A stretch of 64,000 nucleotides of DNA from Pseudomonadota bacterium (GTDB taxonomy: Bacteria > Pseudomonadota > Alphaproteobacteria > Rhizobiales > Devosiaceae), in the NCBI GenBank assembly GCA_023433775.1, contig JAEYTY010000042.1, positions 1 to 64,000 on the forward strand, given 5' to 3'. Position numbers and translations under genes: made by a program. Positions 1 to 7,972 of this stretch are shown here, piece by piece. The notes below the pieces were generated by a model. That model did not search any database, had not been told where the DNA came from, and saw nothing but the letters and a program-made list of their open reading frames with translations. Positions within the stretch are counted from its first letter, which is position 1. The number at the start of each line of letters is the position of its first letter.

Positions 1-126
1 CGACAAACCATCCAGCATCGCCGCTTGCTGCACGCCAGCCTCGCCGCATAATATCAACCCAATGACGAGCAGGACTCTCCGCTAATCAAAACGCCGGTCT
101 GGGCCAAAGCATCTGACGACGGACAC

Positions 127-390
127 GATATCTGGGTGATGCTGACCTTCGGTGCCGTTGGTTTTATTCTCGAACGCTGCCGTATTCCGCTGGCGCCCTT
201 CGTTATCGGCTTCATCCTGGCGCCACTGGCCGAAACCAACTTGAGGTCGGGGCTGATGATCTCCGGTGGTGATTTCCTGCCGATCCTGACCCGCCCGATT
301 TCGCTGGTCTTTATCGTGATCTCGGTGCTGCTGCTGGTCTGGCAGTTGCGCAAGGAGTTCGGCCCAAACAACCCGATCCCGCTGCCCTGA
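127..390 (+). pseudogene. tctA fragment, C-terminal piece of tripartite tricarboxylate transporter large permease
   Basis: The last 87 residues match the usual C-terminus of TctA: a DIWVML start to a membrane segment, then an APFVIGFILAPLAE-like stretch, a SGGD-LPILTRPIS motif and a final hydrophobic helix of about 15 residues. TctA is normally about 500 residues with 10-12 membrane spans, so only the last two or three spans remain. Upstream of about position 127 the frame no longer reads like TctA and is closed by TAA at 49-51. I therefore call it a truncated remnant rather than a gene running in from the left. No TctB or TctC is adjacent. A terminator follows directly. A short expressed ORF from GTG 136 cannot be excluded. 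Confidence 0.6.
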
Positions 391-397
391 GCAAATT

Positions 398-429
398 GCC
401 TGCCCGGTTCTTCCCGGGCAGGCTTTTAT
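398..429 (+). terminator. Rho-independent terminator after the tctA remnant
   Basis: A perfect 10-bp stem (GCCTGCCCGG at 398-407 with CCGGGCAGGC at 414-423) has a 6-nt loop and is followed by a short T-rich tail. It separates the tctA remnant from the nir leader. Confidence 0.85.
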
Positions 430-430
430 T

Positions 431-747
431 ACGCGCGTTTTCTAAGCAGCTGCCTTTTTTGTAAGCAAAACCGGCTCTTGCCTCCAGGAGTGCACCCAGC
501 TGGTTGTCCGGCTTTCTGTCTGAAACGCCTCGGTTTTCTGACACTCTCGGACTTTGGCACGCTATGTGCCTCTATCCCGCTGACGAAGCGCCATGCGCTG
601 ACAGGTCCCTGCGTCCAATGTCGGGCGTTCCCCCAAAGGCAAAGCTGCCGTCTGGTTCATGCTTCCGGTCCGTGACCGATGCGAGACCCAGGGCAGCTTT
701 TTTGTTTTGCGCCACCGGCAGTTGAGAGCCGTGGCAGAAGGAATGCG
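431..747 (+). promoter_or_regulatory. nirB upstream region and structured leader, candidate attenuator
   Basis: These 317 bases hold no convincing gene. They contain several possible small hairpins (GGCAC/GTGCC near 555-570, CGCT/AGCG near 579-592, AGCGC/GCGCT near 588-600) and then a strong terminator at 641-707, about 40 bases before the nirB start. A terminator inside a leader ahead of assimilatory nitrite or nitrate reductase genes is the layout known for ANTAR-protein (NasR/NasT) antitermination in proteobacteria. I could not identify the paired hexaloop hairpins with certainty, so the NasT assignment is inference from layout. No nasT or nasS gene lies in this window. Confidence 0.55.
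641..707 (+). terminator. Attenuator-like terminator in the nirB leader
   Basis: AAAGCTGCC (641-649) pairs with GGCAGCTTT (692-700), and a T-rich tail (TTTTTTGTTTT) starts in the right arm. A further GTCTGG/CCCA region extends the stem. It lies upstream of the nirB ribosome-binding site, so transcription of nirBD must read through it. Confidence 0.75.
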
Positions 748-3198
748 ATGAAAGAGAAACTGGTCATCATCGGCAATGGCATGGCGCCGGGCCGGGCGCT
801 GGAGAAGCTATTCGAGACCGCGCCCGACCTCTATGACGTGACGATTTTCAACGCCGAGCCGCGCGTCAATTACGACCGCATCATGCTCTCGCCGGTGCTG
901 TCGGGCGAAAAGAGCTTTGACGACATCATCATCCATGGGGATGCCTGGTATATCGAGCGCGGCATCACGCTCTACAAAGGCCACCGGATCGTCGCCATCG
1001 ACCGCGAGGCCAAAACCGTGACCTCCAATCACGGCGAAGTGGCGAGTTACGACCGGCTGGTGATCGCCACCGGGTCGGTGCCCTTCATCATTCCCGTGCC
1101 GGGCAATAATCTCGCTGGTGTCCTCTCCTATCGCGATCTGGACGACGTCCACGCCATGATGCTCGCCGCCAAGTCGCGCGGCCGCGCTGTGGTCATCGGC
1201 GGGGGGCTATTGGGTCTCGAAGCCGCCGCCGGCCTCAAGGAACAGGGCATGGATGTGACCGTGGTGCATGTCATGCCCACGCTGATGGAGCGCCAGCTCG
1301 ATCCTGCCGCGGGCTACCTCCTCGGCAAGGCCATCGAGGCGCGCGGCATCAAGGTGATGACCCTGGCCAATACCAAGCAGATTCTGGGCGATGGCCGCGT
1401 CACCGGCATTGAGTTCGCCGATGGTTCGGTATTGCCTGCCGATCTCGTGGTCATGGCCGTGGGCATTCGCCCCAATGCGGCGCTGGCGAAAGAAGCGGGG
1501 CTGGCGGTCAATCGCGGCATTGTTGTCGATGCGCAGATGCGCACCAGCGATCCGGCCATTTACGCGCTGGGTGAATGCGCGGAAGTGGAGGGCGCCTGTT
1601 TCGGCCTTGTCGCGCCGCTTTACGACATGGCCAATGTGCTGGCCTCGCTGCTCTCGGGCGACACCAAGCCCGCCTTCAAGGCCGCGGCCACAGCGACCCG
1701 TCTCAAGGTTACCGGCATCGATCTTTATTCGGCAGGCGATTTTGCCGAGGGCGATGACCGTGAGGAGATCGTGCTGCGTGACGCCACGGCGGGCGTCTAT
1801 AAGCGCCTCGTCCTGAAGGACAATCGCATCATCGGCGTCGTGCTCTATGGCGATACCGCAGATGGCCCGTGGTTCTTCGATATGCTCAAGCGCCAGGTCG
1901 ATGTCAGCGAAATGCGCGATACGCTGATTTTCGGCCAGAACTATCAGGGCGGCGGCGCGCTCGATCCCACTGCCGCCGTTGCTGCGCTGCCGGATGAAGC
2001 CGAAATCTGCGGTTGCAATGGCATTTGCAAGTCAAAGATCACGGGCGCCATCACGGCGAAGGGCCTCACCTCGCTCGACGATGTGCGCGCCCATACCAAG
2101 GCCTCGGCCTCCTGCGGCTCCTGCACCGGGCTCGTCGAGCAATTGCTGACCCTGACGTTGGGCGACAGCTACAATCCTTCTGCCGTGCAGCCCATGTGCA
2201 AATGCACCGATCTTGGCCATGGTGATGTGCGCCGGCTGATCCAGGCCAAGGGGCTCAAATCCATTCCCGCTGTGATGCAGGAGCTGGAGTGGAAAACCTC
2301 CTGTGGCTGCGCCAAATGCCGTCCCGCGCTCAATTACTATCTCGTGGCCGACTGGCCGGGTGAATATGAGGACGACAACCAGTCCCGTTTCATCAATGAG
2401 CGCGTGCACGCCAATATCCAGAAGGACGGCACCTATTCCGTCGTGCCGCGCATGTGGGGCGGCATGACCACGCCCAATGAACTGCGCGCCATCGCAGATG
2501 TCGCCGACAAATTCGCCATTCCGGCGGTCAAGGTCACCGGCGGCCAGCGCATCGATCTGCTTGGGGTCAAGAAGGAAGACCTGCCCGGGGTCTGGGCCGA
2601 TCTCAATGCGGCCGGCATGGTCTCGGGCGCCGCCTATGCCAAGGGCCTGCGTACGGTCAAAACCTGCGTCGGCTCGGACTGGTGCCGCTTCGGCACGCAG
2701 GATTCCACCGGGCTCGGCATTCGCATCGAAAAGTTCATGTGGGGCAGTTGGACCCCCGCCAAGGTCAAGATGGCTGTGTCCGGCTGTCCGCGCAATTGCT
2801 CGGAAGCCACCTGCAAGGATGTCGGGGTGATCTGCGTCGATAGCGGTTATGACATCGTCTTCGGCGGCGCCGCCGGTCTCGACATCAAGGGCACCGAGGA
2901 ACTCTGCCACGCCAATACCGAAGACGAGGCGCTGGAGATCATCGCGGCCTTGGTTCAGCTCTACCGCGAGCAGGGGCATTATCTCGAACGCATCTACAAG
3001 TGGATGAAGCGGGTGGGTCGCGAAACCATCATTGCCACCATTGTCGATGACCTCGAAAAGCGCCGGCACTATTACGAGCGCTTCGCCTATTCGCAGAGGT
3101 TTGCGCAGGTCGATCCCTGGGAAGAGCGGGTCAACGGCAAGGACGCGCATGAGTTTGCCGCCATGGCCGAATTCGGCCTGCCGGTCGCGGCGGAGTGA
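748..3198 (+). CDS. nirB: Nitrite reductase [NAD(P)H], large subunit NirB
   Basis: This is the cytoplasmic assimilatory enzyme that reduces nitrite to ammonium with NAD(P)H. The 816-residue protein has an N-terminal FAD/NAD(P)-binding half (VIIGNG near residue 4, VVIGGGLLGLE near 148). Two BFD-like [2Fe-2S] cysteine sets follow (CGCNGIC and CGSC near 421-455, CKC and CGCAKC near 481-520). The C-terminal sulfite/nitrite reductase repeats carry the siroheme/[4Fe-4S] motif TCVGSDWC near 638 and GCPRNC near 678. The length matches the family (about 800-850). A longer in-frame start at 679 exists but lies inside the terminator hairpin. ATG 748 has AGAAGGA at 736-742 and gives the standard MKEKLVIIGNGM start. 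nirD follows after 5 bases. Confidence 0.96.
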   Translation: MKEKLVIIGNGMAPGRALEKLFETAPDLYDVTIFNAEPRVNYDRIMLSPVLSGEKSFDDIIIHGDAWYIERGITLYKGHRIVAIDREAKTVTSNHGEVASYDRLVIATGSVPFIIPVPGNNLAGVLSYRDLDDVHAMMLAAKSRGRAVVIGGGLLGLEAAAGLKEQGMDVTVVHVMPTLMERQLDPAAGYLLGKAIEARGIKVMTLANTKQILGDGRVTGIEFADGSVLPADLVVMAVGIRPNAALAKEAGLAVNRGIVVDAQMRTSDPAIYALGECAEVEGACFGLVAPLYDMANVLASLLSGDTKPAFKAAATATRLKVTGIDLYSAGDFAEGDDREEIVLRDATAGVYKRLVLKDNRIIGVVLYGDTADGPWFFDMLKRQVDVSEMRDTLIFGQNYQGGGALDPTAAVAALPDEAEICGCNGICKSKITGAITAKGLTSLDDVRAHTKASASCGSCTGLVEQLLTLTLGDSYNPSAVQPMCKCTDLGHGDVRRLIQAKGLKSIPAVMQELEWKTSCGCAKCRPALNYYLVADWPGEYEDDNQSRFINERVHANIQKDGTYSVVPRMWGGMTTPNELRAIADVADKFAIPAVKVTGGQRIDLLGVKKEDLPGVWADLNAAGMVSGAAYAKGLRTVKTCVGSDWCRFGTQDSTGLGIRIEKFMWGSWTPAKVKMAVSGCPRNCSEATCKDVGVICVDSGYDIVFGGAAGLDIKGTEELCHANTEDEALEIIAALVQLYREQGHYLERIYKWMKRVGRETIIATIVDDLEKRRHYYERFAYSQRFAQVDPWEERVNGKDAHEFAAMAEFGLPVAAE

Positions 3199-3203
3199 GG
3201 CCC

Positions 3204-3563
3204 ATGCAACAGAATTATCGGGATATGGCCATGAATGACTGGATCGATATCGGGCAGGTTTCCGACATTCCCAGACGGGGTGCGCGCTGCGTCAACACGC
3301 CGGGCGGCAAGATCGCGGTGTTCCGGACCCAGGATGATCAGATCTATGCCATCGAGGACAAATGCCCGCATCGCGGCGGGCCGCTGAGCCAGGGCATCGT
3401 CCACGGCGCTCAGGTGACATGCCCGCTGCACAATTGGGTGTTTTCGCTCGAAACCGGCGAGGCTCAGGGCGCCGACGAGGGCAGGGTGCGGACGGTTCCG
3501 CTGGCCGTAGTCGACGGGCGCATCATGATGGCGCGTGAGATTGCTCTCGCCGCAGCGGAATAG
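3204..3563 (+). CDS. nirD: Nitrite reductase small subunit NirD (Rieske type)
   Basis: This is the small partner of NirB, a Rieske-fold protein of about 110 residues. Unlike many enterobacterial NirD proteins, it keeps the full cluster motif: CPHRGG near residue 50 and CPLHNW near 71, so it probably holds a [2Fe-2S] centre. Several starts are possible. ATG 3204 is preceded by GGAG at 3192-3195, inside the end of nirB; ATG 3225 and 3231 would give the more usual M-NDWIDIG start. A GTG at 3195 also keeps the frame but overlaps the nirB stop. The close spacing implies one nirBD transcript. No nitrate reductase gene follows; the next gene is convergent. Confidence 0.92.
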   Translation: MQQNYRDMAMNDWIDIGQVSDIPRRGARCVNTPGGKIAVFRTQDDQIYAIEDKCPHRGGPLSQGIVHGAQVTCPLHNWVFSLETGEAQGADEGRVRTVPLAVVDGRIMMAREIALAAAE

Positions 3564-3569
3564 CCGGGT

Positions 3570-4745
3570 CTATTCAGCGGCTTTGGTCAGGCCGAGTTCG
3601 GCGAGGATTTCGTCGGTATGCTCGCCCAGCAGGGGCGGCGGTCCCGAAACATTGGGGCCGTCATGGGCAAAGCGGAAACCGGCATTGAGAATGCTGGTCC
3701 GGCCCACTGCTGCATTGGGCACATCCACGTCGATCCGCAGGTCGCGGCCCTCAAGCTGGGGCAGGTCGAGAACATCGCGGAGCGGGCGCACAGCGCCAGC
3801 CGGAACACCGGCTTCCGACAGAATGGCTTCCCATTCCAGCGCCGTGCGCGTGGCGAAGGTCTTTTGCAATTCGGCCTGCAAGGCCGCGTCATGTTCCATC
3901 CGCGTTTCACCGGTCGCAAAGCGCGGATCGCTCAGCAGGTCTGGTCGCTCCAGCGCCATGCAGAGCCGTTCATACTGGTTCTGCTGCACTGCGCCGATGG
4001 TGATGGAATCTTCGAGCGTATCGAATGTGTCCGCTGTCGGGGCCAGCGAAAAGCCGCGATTGCCGGTGCGCTTGGGCTCGGTGCCGGAAATCACCAGCGG
4101 ATTGATCACCGATGCCATCATCACCAGCGAGGCGTCGAGCATGGACATGTCGATATTCTGCCCGCGCCGCGCCGGATCGCGCTCGCGCTGTACATAGGCG
4201 GACTGGATGGCAAAGGCGGCGAGCAGGGCGCTATAGGTGTCGACAATGGGAAAGCCAACGCGCATCGGCACGCTGTCTTCTTCACCCGACAGGCCCATCA
4301 GGCCGGATACACTCTGGATGATCTGATCGATGGCCGGATAGTCGCGCATCGGACCGCCCTGGCCATAACCCGAAATCGAGCAGAAAATCAGGCCCGGATT
4401 GAGCTTGGAAACGCTCTCATATCCGAGGCCCAGCCGATCAATCACGCCGGGACGGAAGTTCTCGACCATGATGTCGCTCGACGCGATCAGAGCGCGTGCT
4501 GCTTCCCGGCCAAAGTCGGATTTGAGATCGAGCACGATGGATTTCTTGCCGGCATTGGCGCCGATAAAGGGCTCGGCCATGCCGCGCAATTCCTTGCGCT
4601 GGGTGTAGTTGCGCAGCACGTCGCCCGTGGGCGGTTCGACCTTGATGACTTCGGCACCGAGCAGGCACAGGAAATGGGTCGCCAGTGGCCCGGCGATAAC
4701 GTGGCTGAAATCGGCGATGCGAACACCGGCAAGTGGCTGAGCCAA
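3570..4745 (-). CDS. CaiB/BaiF (family III) CoA-transferase, copy 1
   Basis: A 391-residue family III CoA-transferase, which moves CoA between an acyl-CoA and a carboxylic acid in the cytoplasm. The N-terminal motif LAGVRIADFSHVIAGP and the VENFRPG motif near residue 96 are typical. The expected catalytic aspartate is present in PIVDTYSALLA near residue 171. It is transcribed leftwards from a promoter carrying the MarR-type inverted repeat at 4765-4783, so it belongs to the same regulon as the genes at 5484-11381 although on the other strand. The acid substrate cannot be read from the sequence. It ends 6 bases from nirD, convergent. Confidence 0.9.
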   Translation of the reverse strand: MAQPLAGVRIADFSHVIAGPLATHFLCLLGAEVIKVEPPTGDVLRNYTQRKELRGMAEPFIGANAGKKSIVLDLKSDFGREAARALIASSDIMVENFRPGVIDRLGLGYESVSKLNPGLIFCSISGYGQGGPMRDYPAIDQIIQSVSGLMGLSGEEDSVPMRVGFPIVDTYSALLAAFAIQSAYVQRERDPARRGQNIDMSMLDASLVMMASVINPLVISGTEPKRTGNRGFSLAPTADTFDTLEDSITIGAVQQNQYERLCMALERPDLLSDPRFATGETRMEHDAALQAELQKTFATRTALEWEAILSEAGVPAGAVRPLRDVLDLPQLEGRDLRIDVDVPNAAVGRTSILNAGFRFAHDGPNVSGPPPLLGEHTDEILAELGLTKAAE

Positions 4746-4764
4746 GTCTCTCTTCCCTCAGTTA

Positions 4765-4783
4765 TAGTTCAAAAAATGAACTA
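4765..4783. promoter_or_regulatory. MarR-type operator O1, upstream of CoA-transferase copy 1
   Basis: A perfect 7-bp inverted repeat, TAGTTCA-AAAAA-TGAACTA, lies 20 bases upstream of the leftward CoA-transferase start. On the minus strand a TTGACA (plus-strand 4797-4802) lies just upstream, so the operator covers the expected -10 region. Two sister sites are at 5445-5463 and 7897-7915. Confidence 0.8.
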
Positions 4784-4823
4784 ATACCGGTCGGGATGTC
4801 AAGCGGCCATGCGCCGGCTTTGG

Positions 4824-5345
4824 TCAGTCGTCCCCACTATCGGCGATGACCGAGGCCGATCCGGTGCGCTGGGCGTGGCGATCCGCCAGATGGGTATAGA
4901 GCCGGTTGAGATAGGCAAAAAGCTGCGTCCGCTCCTCGGCAGAAAAGGGTTCGAGGAAGGCATCGTGCTGGTTGGTCATGCGATCATTGATGCGCAGATA
5001 TTTGGCCTGCCCGGTGGGCGTCAGGGTCAGCGCGTTGAAGCGTTTGTCGGCGGCTACCTTGGCGCGCTCGACGAGGCCGCGGTCTTCGAGGCCCTTCACC
5101 AGCTTGGTTACGGCAGACTTTTTGAACACCAGCGTCGCCGCCAGGTCATTCTGCGAAATGCCGGGATTGAGCCCGATGACGCTGAGCACCACGATCTCGC
5201 CCTGCTCGGCGGCAAAGTCTGTGTAAAATTCGGCGTTCTCGGCCCGGATATAGGCACGCAGCGCGCGGGTCAGAAAGGGCAGGCTTTCGCGCAAGGGTCC
5301 GAGAAATACGCCTTCCCCGCGTTGCTCTGGCGATTCACTGGCCAT
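4824..5345 (-). CDS. MarR-family transcriptional regulator, CoA-cluster repressor
   Basis: A 173-residue winged-helix regulator of the MarR family. The recognition region reads GISQNDLAATLVFKKSAVTKLVKGLEDRGLVER, followed by a wing with the usual DKR (AADKRFNALTLTPTG). MarR dimers bind 15-20-bp inverted repeats and often release on binding phenolic or acyl-CoA ligands. The three identical inverted repeats on nearby promoters (4765, 5445, 7897) are its likely targets; that link is inference from location. An in-frame start at 5408 would add 21 residues, but ATG 5345 has GAGGGGGA about 9 bases upstream. It is flanked by O1 on one side and O2 on the other. Confidence 0.88.
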   Translation of the reverse strand: MASESPEQRGEGVFLGPLRESLPFLTRALRAYIRAENAEFYTDFAAEQGEIVVLSVIGLNPGISQNDLAATLVFKKSAVTKLVKGLEDRGLVERAKVAADKRFNALTLTPTGQAKYLRINDRMTNQHDAFLEPFSAEERTQLFAYLNRLYTHLADRHAQRTGSASVIADSGDD

Positions 5346-5428
5346 CTGCGGGCGTTCCCCCTCGCATTGCTGTTCAAGCTGACTATCCGGCTTGCCGCAC
5401 CCTGTCAAACCACCCCGGCCAAGCCCTC

Positions 5429-5463
5429 TTGACCGCTCAAAATATAGTTCATAAAGTTAACTA
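5429..5463 (+). promoter_or_regulatory. Promoter with MarR-type operator O2, ahead of the HgdA/B-like genes
   Basis: A -35-like TTGACC (5429-5434) is separated by 17 bases from TAAAGT (5452-5457). The inverted repeat TAGTTCA-TAAAG-TTAACTA (5445-5463, one mismatch) overlaps the -10, a placement expected for repression. It lies between the marR start and the rightward operon and could control both. Confidence 0.75.
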
Positions 5464-5483
5464 CCTAGTGAGGGAGGTGGCGT

Positions 5484-6623
5484 GTGGTGAACTCTGGCCG
5501 GAATGCCGACAAGTCGGCAGGCGCGTTGCTTGACGCTGCTTTCGACCAGCGCGACGGCTACCGGCTGGCGGGCGCCGCGCCGCGTGTCGGCGTCTTCGGA
5601 AATGGCTTTCCCGAAGTGCTGGTGTCGGCCGCCGGCGCCGTCCCTGTCCACGTCAATCTCGGCTTGCCCGAGGCCGGCCTTTCGAGCGAAGGCAGCATTG
5701 CCGAGATCATCGAGCCCTTTGTCGACGACGAGGTGCGACTTTTCCTGAAGCGTCTCGTGGCCGGTCACTTCGCCGATTTCCGTGGCATCATCTTTGCCCG
5801 CGACGACGCCCCGGCGCTCATTGCTTATCAATACGCCACCGAATGGGTGCGGCAGGGCAGGGCGCATGGCAAGGTGCCGCCGCTCTTCCTCTGGAACCTG
5901 GTACACACTGCCAGTGCGCCGGTGCGATGCTTCAATCAGGTTCAGGCCGGCAAGCTCTTTGACTTTCTCGCCTCCATTGGCCTGCCGCGTCCCGGCGAGG
6001 CTTCCATCGCGGCGGCTTCCGCGCATGAACAAAGCCGCCGCACCAAGCTTGCCGCGCTGGAGCGTGCCGAAACAATTCCGGGTTCGGTCGCCATGCGCTG
6101 GCGCAATGCCGGGCGGTTCATGGCGGCGCAGGACCATGCGCGCCTCCTCGGTGAAGCACTGGCTGAGCCGCCCGCCGCTGATGAACTGCCCAAAGCCCGG
6201 CTTGGTATTGTCGGTTCACCCCTTTCCAGCATGGCGGTTTACGCGACCTTCGAACGCTTCGGCCGCGTGGTAGCCGACCTGCAGCCCTGGGGTCAGGTCT
6301 GGCCCGGGCGCGATGCGGCGCCGAATGTCGAGGCTATCCTCACCGCCGCTGCTGCCGATCCGTTCTGCCCGCGTATCACCCCGGCCAATGCCCATCGCCG
6401 GGCGCTGGTCGCCGCTGCGGTCGCAGGGCGGTGCGATCTCGTCATCTGCCAATTGGCGCAGACCGATGACACCTTTGGCTGGGAAGTGCCCGCGCTTGCG
6501 ACTGATCTCGCCGCTGAGGGCATTGGCTTTATCAATCTCGGCTTCCGCGACGCCGAACCCGACACCAAATGGCTCGATCACGCCGCCGGGCTGATTGCCG
6601 CTGCTCTGGAGGCGCGCGCATGA
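5484..6623 (+). CDS. 2-hydroxyacyl-CoA dehydratase-like (HgdA/B family) subunit 1
   Basis: The 379-residue protein resembles the D-component subunits of 2-hydroxyacyl-CoA dehydratases and benzoyl-CoA reductases. It has the N-terminal motif PEVLVSAAGAVPVHV (family: PEELxxAAGxxPV) and the overall spacing of the family. In the family, three conserved cysteines bind a [4Fe-4S] cluster. Here the equivalent places seem to read VDDEVR, ARDDAP and AQTDDTF, without cysteine; other cysteines (VRCFN, DPFCP, GRCDLVIC) are present but not in the usual setting. No activator ATPase (HgdC type) is nearby. GTG 5484 follows GGAGG at 5473-5477; GTG 5487 is an alternative. The stop overlaps the next start (ATGA). 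The reaction is unknown and dehydration should not be assumed. Confidence 0.7.
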   Translation: MVNSGRNADKSAGALLDAAFDQRDGYRLAGAAPRVGVFGNGFPEVLVSAAGAVPVHVNLGLPEAGLSSEGSIAEIIEPFVDDEVRLFLKRLVAGHFADFRGIIFARDDAPALIAYQYATEWVRQGRAHGKVPPLFLWNLVHTASAPVRCFNQVQAGKLFDFLASIGLPRPGEASIAAASAHEQSRRTKLAALERAETIPGSVAMRWRNAGRFMAAQDHARLLGEALAEPPAADELPKARLGIVGSPLSSMAVYATFERFGRVVADLQPWGQVWPGRDAAPNVEAILTAAAADPFCPRITPANAHRRALVAAAVAGRCDLVICQLAQTDDTFGWEVPALATDLAAEGIGFINLGFRDAEPDTKWLDHAAGLIAAALEARA

Positions 6624-7894
6624 GTGCCGAATATATCCCGCTCGAATCGACAAAGATTGCCGCCGACTATCAGCGCGACTGGGCCAAGGGCCTGCGCGGG
6701 CAGATTACCTCGGGCGAGCAATATGCCTTCGTCAATGCGGACACGCCGCATGAACTGTTCCACCATATCGGCCTGCCCATCGTTACCAATCAATGGTGGT
6801 CGGCGATCATCTCGGCCAAGCAGCTGTCCGAATATTATTTCGATCATATGGGCGAGCTGGGCTTTCATGATCGGCTGGCGCGCTATTCCAGCCTGCCGCT
6901 GATTGCCGAACTGGAAGGCGATGTTGAGCGCCAGCCCTGGGGCGGCTTGCCGACGCCATCCATTCTCTGCGCGCGGCAAAGCGCCGATGATCACCAGAAG
7001 ATTTTTGCGCTGTGGGCCGAAAAGACCGGCGCGCCGCTGGCGCTGTTGTCCTCGCCCGCCGTGCCCGATCCGCATCCGCAATGGTGGGAATTGGCGCGGA
7101 CAGATTGGGAAACGCTCTATGGTGCCGACCGGCTTGACCTGATGGTCGCCGAGTTCAAGGAGCTGATCTTCCGTCTTGAAACTCTCACCGGGCGGACATT
7201 CGATCACGCCGGCTTTGCCCGCTATATGGAAGCCATCAATGTGCAGGAGCGGATTTTCGAGGAGGTCAGCAACCTCATCGCCGACGCGCCTGCCGCGCCC
7301 ATTCGCATTGCCGAGCAGATCCCCAATGTCATGATCCCGCAATGGCATCGCGGCTCCGATTGGGCCATCGAACACGCCACGCGCTTCCGCGACGAGGTGG
7401 CCGAGCGCGTCGCCAATGGCGTCTCCGTCGTGCCCAATGAGCGCATCCGCATGATGTGGATCGGCGCGGGCCTCTGGTTCGATACCAGTTTCTATTCGGC
7501 CTTTGAAGAAAGCCACGGCGCAGTGTTCGCCTGGTCGATGTATCTGCCCTTTGCCGCCGATGGCTATATCCGCGAGGATCATGGCGACCCGTTGCGCGCG
7601 CTGGCGGCGCGGGTTTCCGCCATGAATGAACAATTGCACCAGCCGCCCTGGGTCAATGCCTGGATGGTCGAGCAGGCCAAGCGCTACCGCATTGATGTCG
7701 CGCTGATGCTCATCCCTGAACATGACCGGTTCTCGGGCCACGGGTCCCTCTTTGCCAAGCAGGCGCTGGAGGAAGCGGGCATCCGCGTCATCGAGGTGTG
7801 GTCCGACATGGTCGACCGCCGCAAGTGGGATCGGGACGCCATGGTGGCGCGCATTTCCCCCGTCCTCGACGCGGTTCTGGCGGAAGACCATTGA
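6620..7894 (+). CDS. 2-hydroxyacyl-CoA dehydratase-like (HgdA/B family) subunit 2
   Basis: The 424-residue partner of the previous gene, translationally coupled through ATGA, with GGAGG at 6608-6612. Family-like features are TPHELFHHIGLPIV near the N-terminus, MMWIGAGLWFDTSFYSAFEESHGAVF in the second half, and a C-terminal ALEEAGIRVIEVWSDMVDRRKWDRDAMVARI block, where canonical enzymes show GIPVLxxEGDxxDxRxY and a tRxxAF element. The protein has a single cysteine (near SILCARQS), and the place where canonical subunits carry RSCxP reads PEHDRFSG. A standard [4Fe-4S] cluster therefore looks impossible. The two genes may encode a heterodimer with a different chemistry, such as CoA-ester binding without radical dehydration. 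Confidence 0.7.
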   Translation: MSAEYIPLESTKIAADYQRDWAKGLRGQITSGEQYAFVNADTPHELFHHIGLPIVTNQWWSAIISAKQLSEYYFDHMGELGFHDRLARYSSLPLIAELEGDVERQPWGGLPTPSILCARQSADDHQKIFALWAEKTGAPLALLSSPAVPDPHPQWWELARTDWETLYGADRLDLMVAEFKELIFRLETLTGRTFDHAGFARYMEAINVQERIFEEVSNLIADAPAAPIRIAEQIPNVMIPQWHRGSDWAIEHATRFRDEVAERVANGVSVVPNERIRMMWIGAGLWFDTSFYSAFEESHGAVFAWSMYLPFAADGYIREDHGDPLRALAARVSAMNEQLHQPPWVNAWMVEQAKRYRIDVALMLIPEHDRFSGHGSLFAKQALEEAGIRVIEVWSDMVDRRKWDRDAMVARISPVLDAVLAEDH

Positions 7895-7919
7895 CATAGT
7901 TCACTTACTGAACTTTTAT
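7891..7919 (+). promoter_or_regulatory. Internal promoter with MarR-type operator O3
   Basis: A consensus -35 TTGACA (7891-7896) overlaps the stop codon of the preceding gene. The inverted repeat TAGTTCA-CTTAC-TGAACTT (7897-7915) fills the 17-base spacer, and a weak -10 (TTTTAT, 7914-7919) follows. It would let the CoA-transferase genes downstream be transcribed separately under the same regulator. Confidence 0.75.
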
Positions 7920-7972
7920 TTGATGCAACAAGATCGGTGCAAAGACACCGGCAGACGAATGGGAGGCGCATT

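Noticed and set aside
478..725. Short plus-strand frames in the nirB leader
   Set aside because: They overlap the terminator hairpin, have no ribosome-binding site and look like chance frames; a leader peptide is not supported.
2032..3150. Long antisense frame opposite nirB (372 residues)
   Set aside because: It lies fully inside a well-supported gene, has low-complexity composition typical of a reverse frame in GC-rich DNA and matches no family I recognise.
5484..7894. Calling the HgdA/B-like pair an active 2-hydroxyglutaryl-CoA or lactoyl-CoA dehydratase
   Set aside because: The cluster cysteines appear to be missing and no activator is present, so naming the reaction would be unsupported.
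6578..7897. Antisense frame of 439 residues opposite HgdA/B-like subunit 2
   Set aside because: The sense frame has family motifs, a good ribosome-binding site and ATGA coupling; the antisense has none of these.
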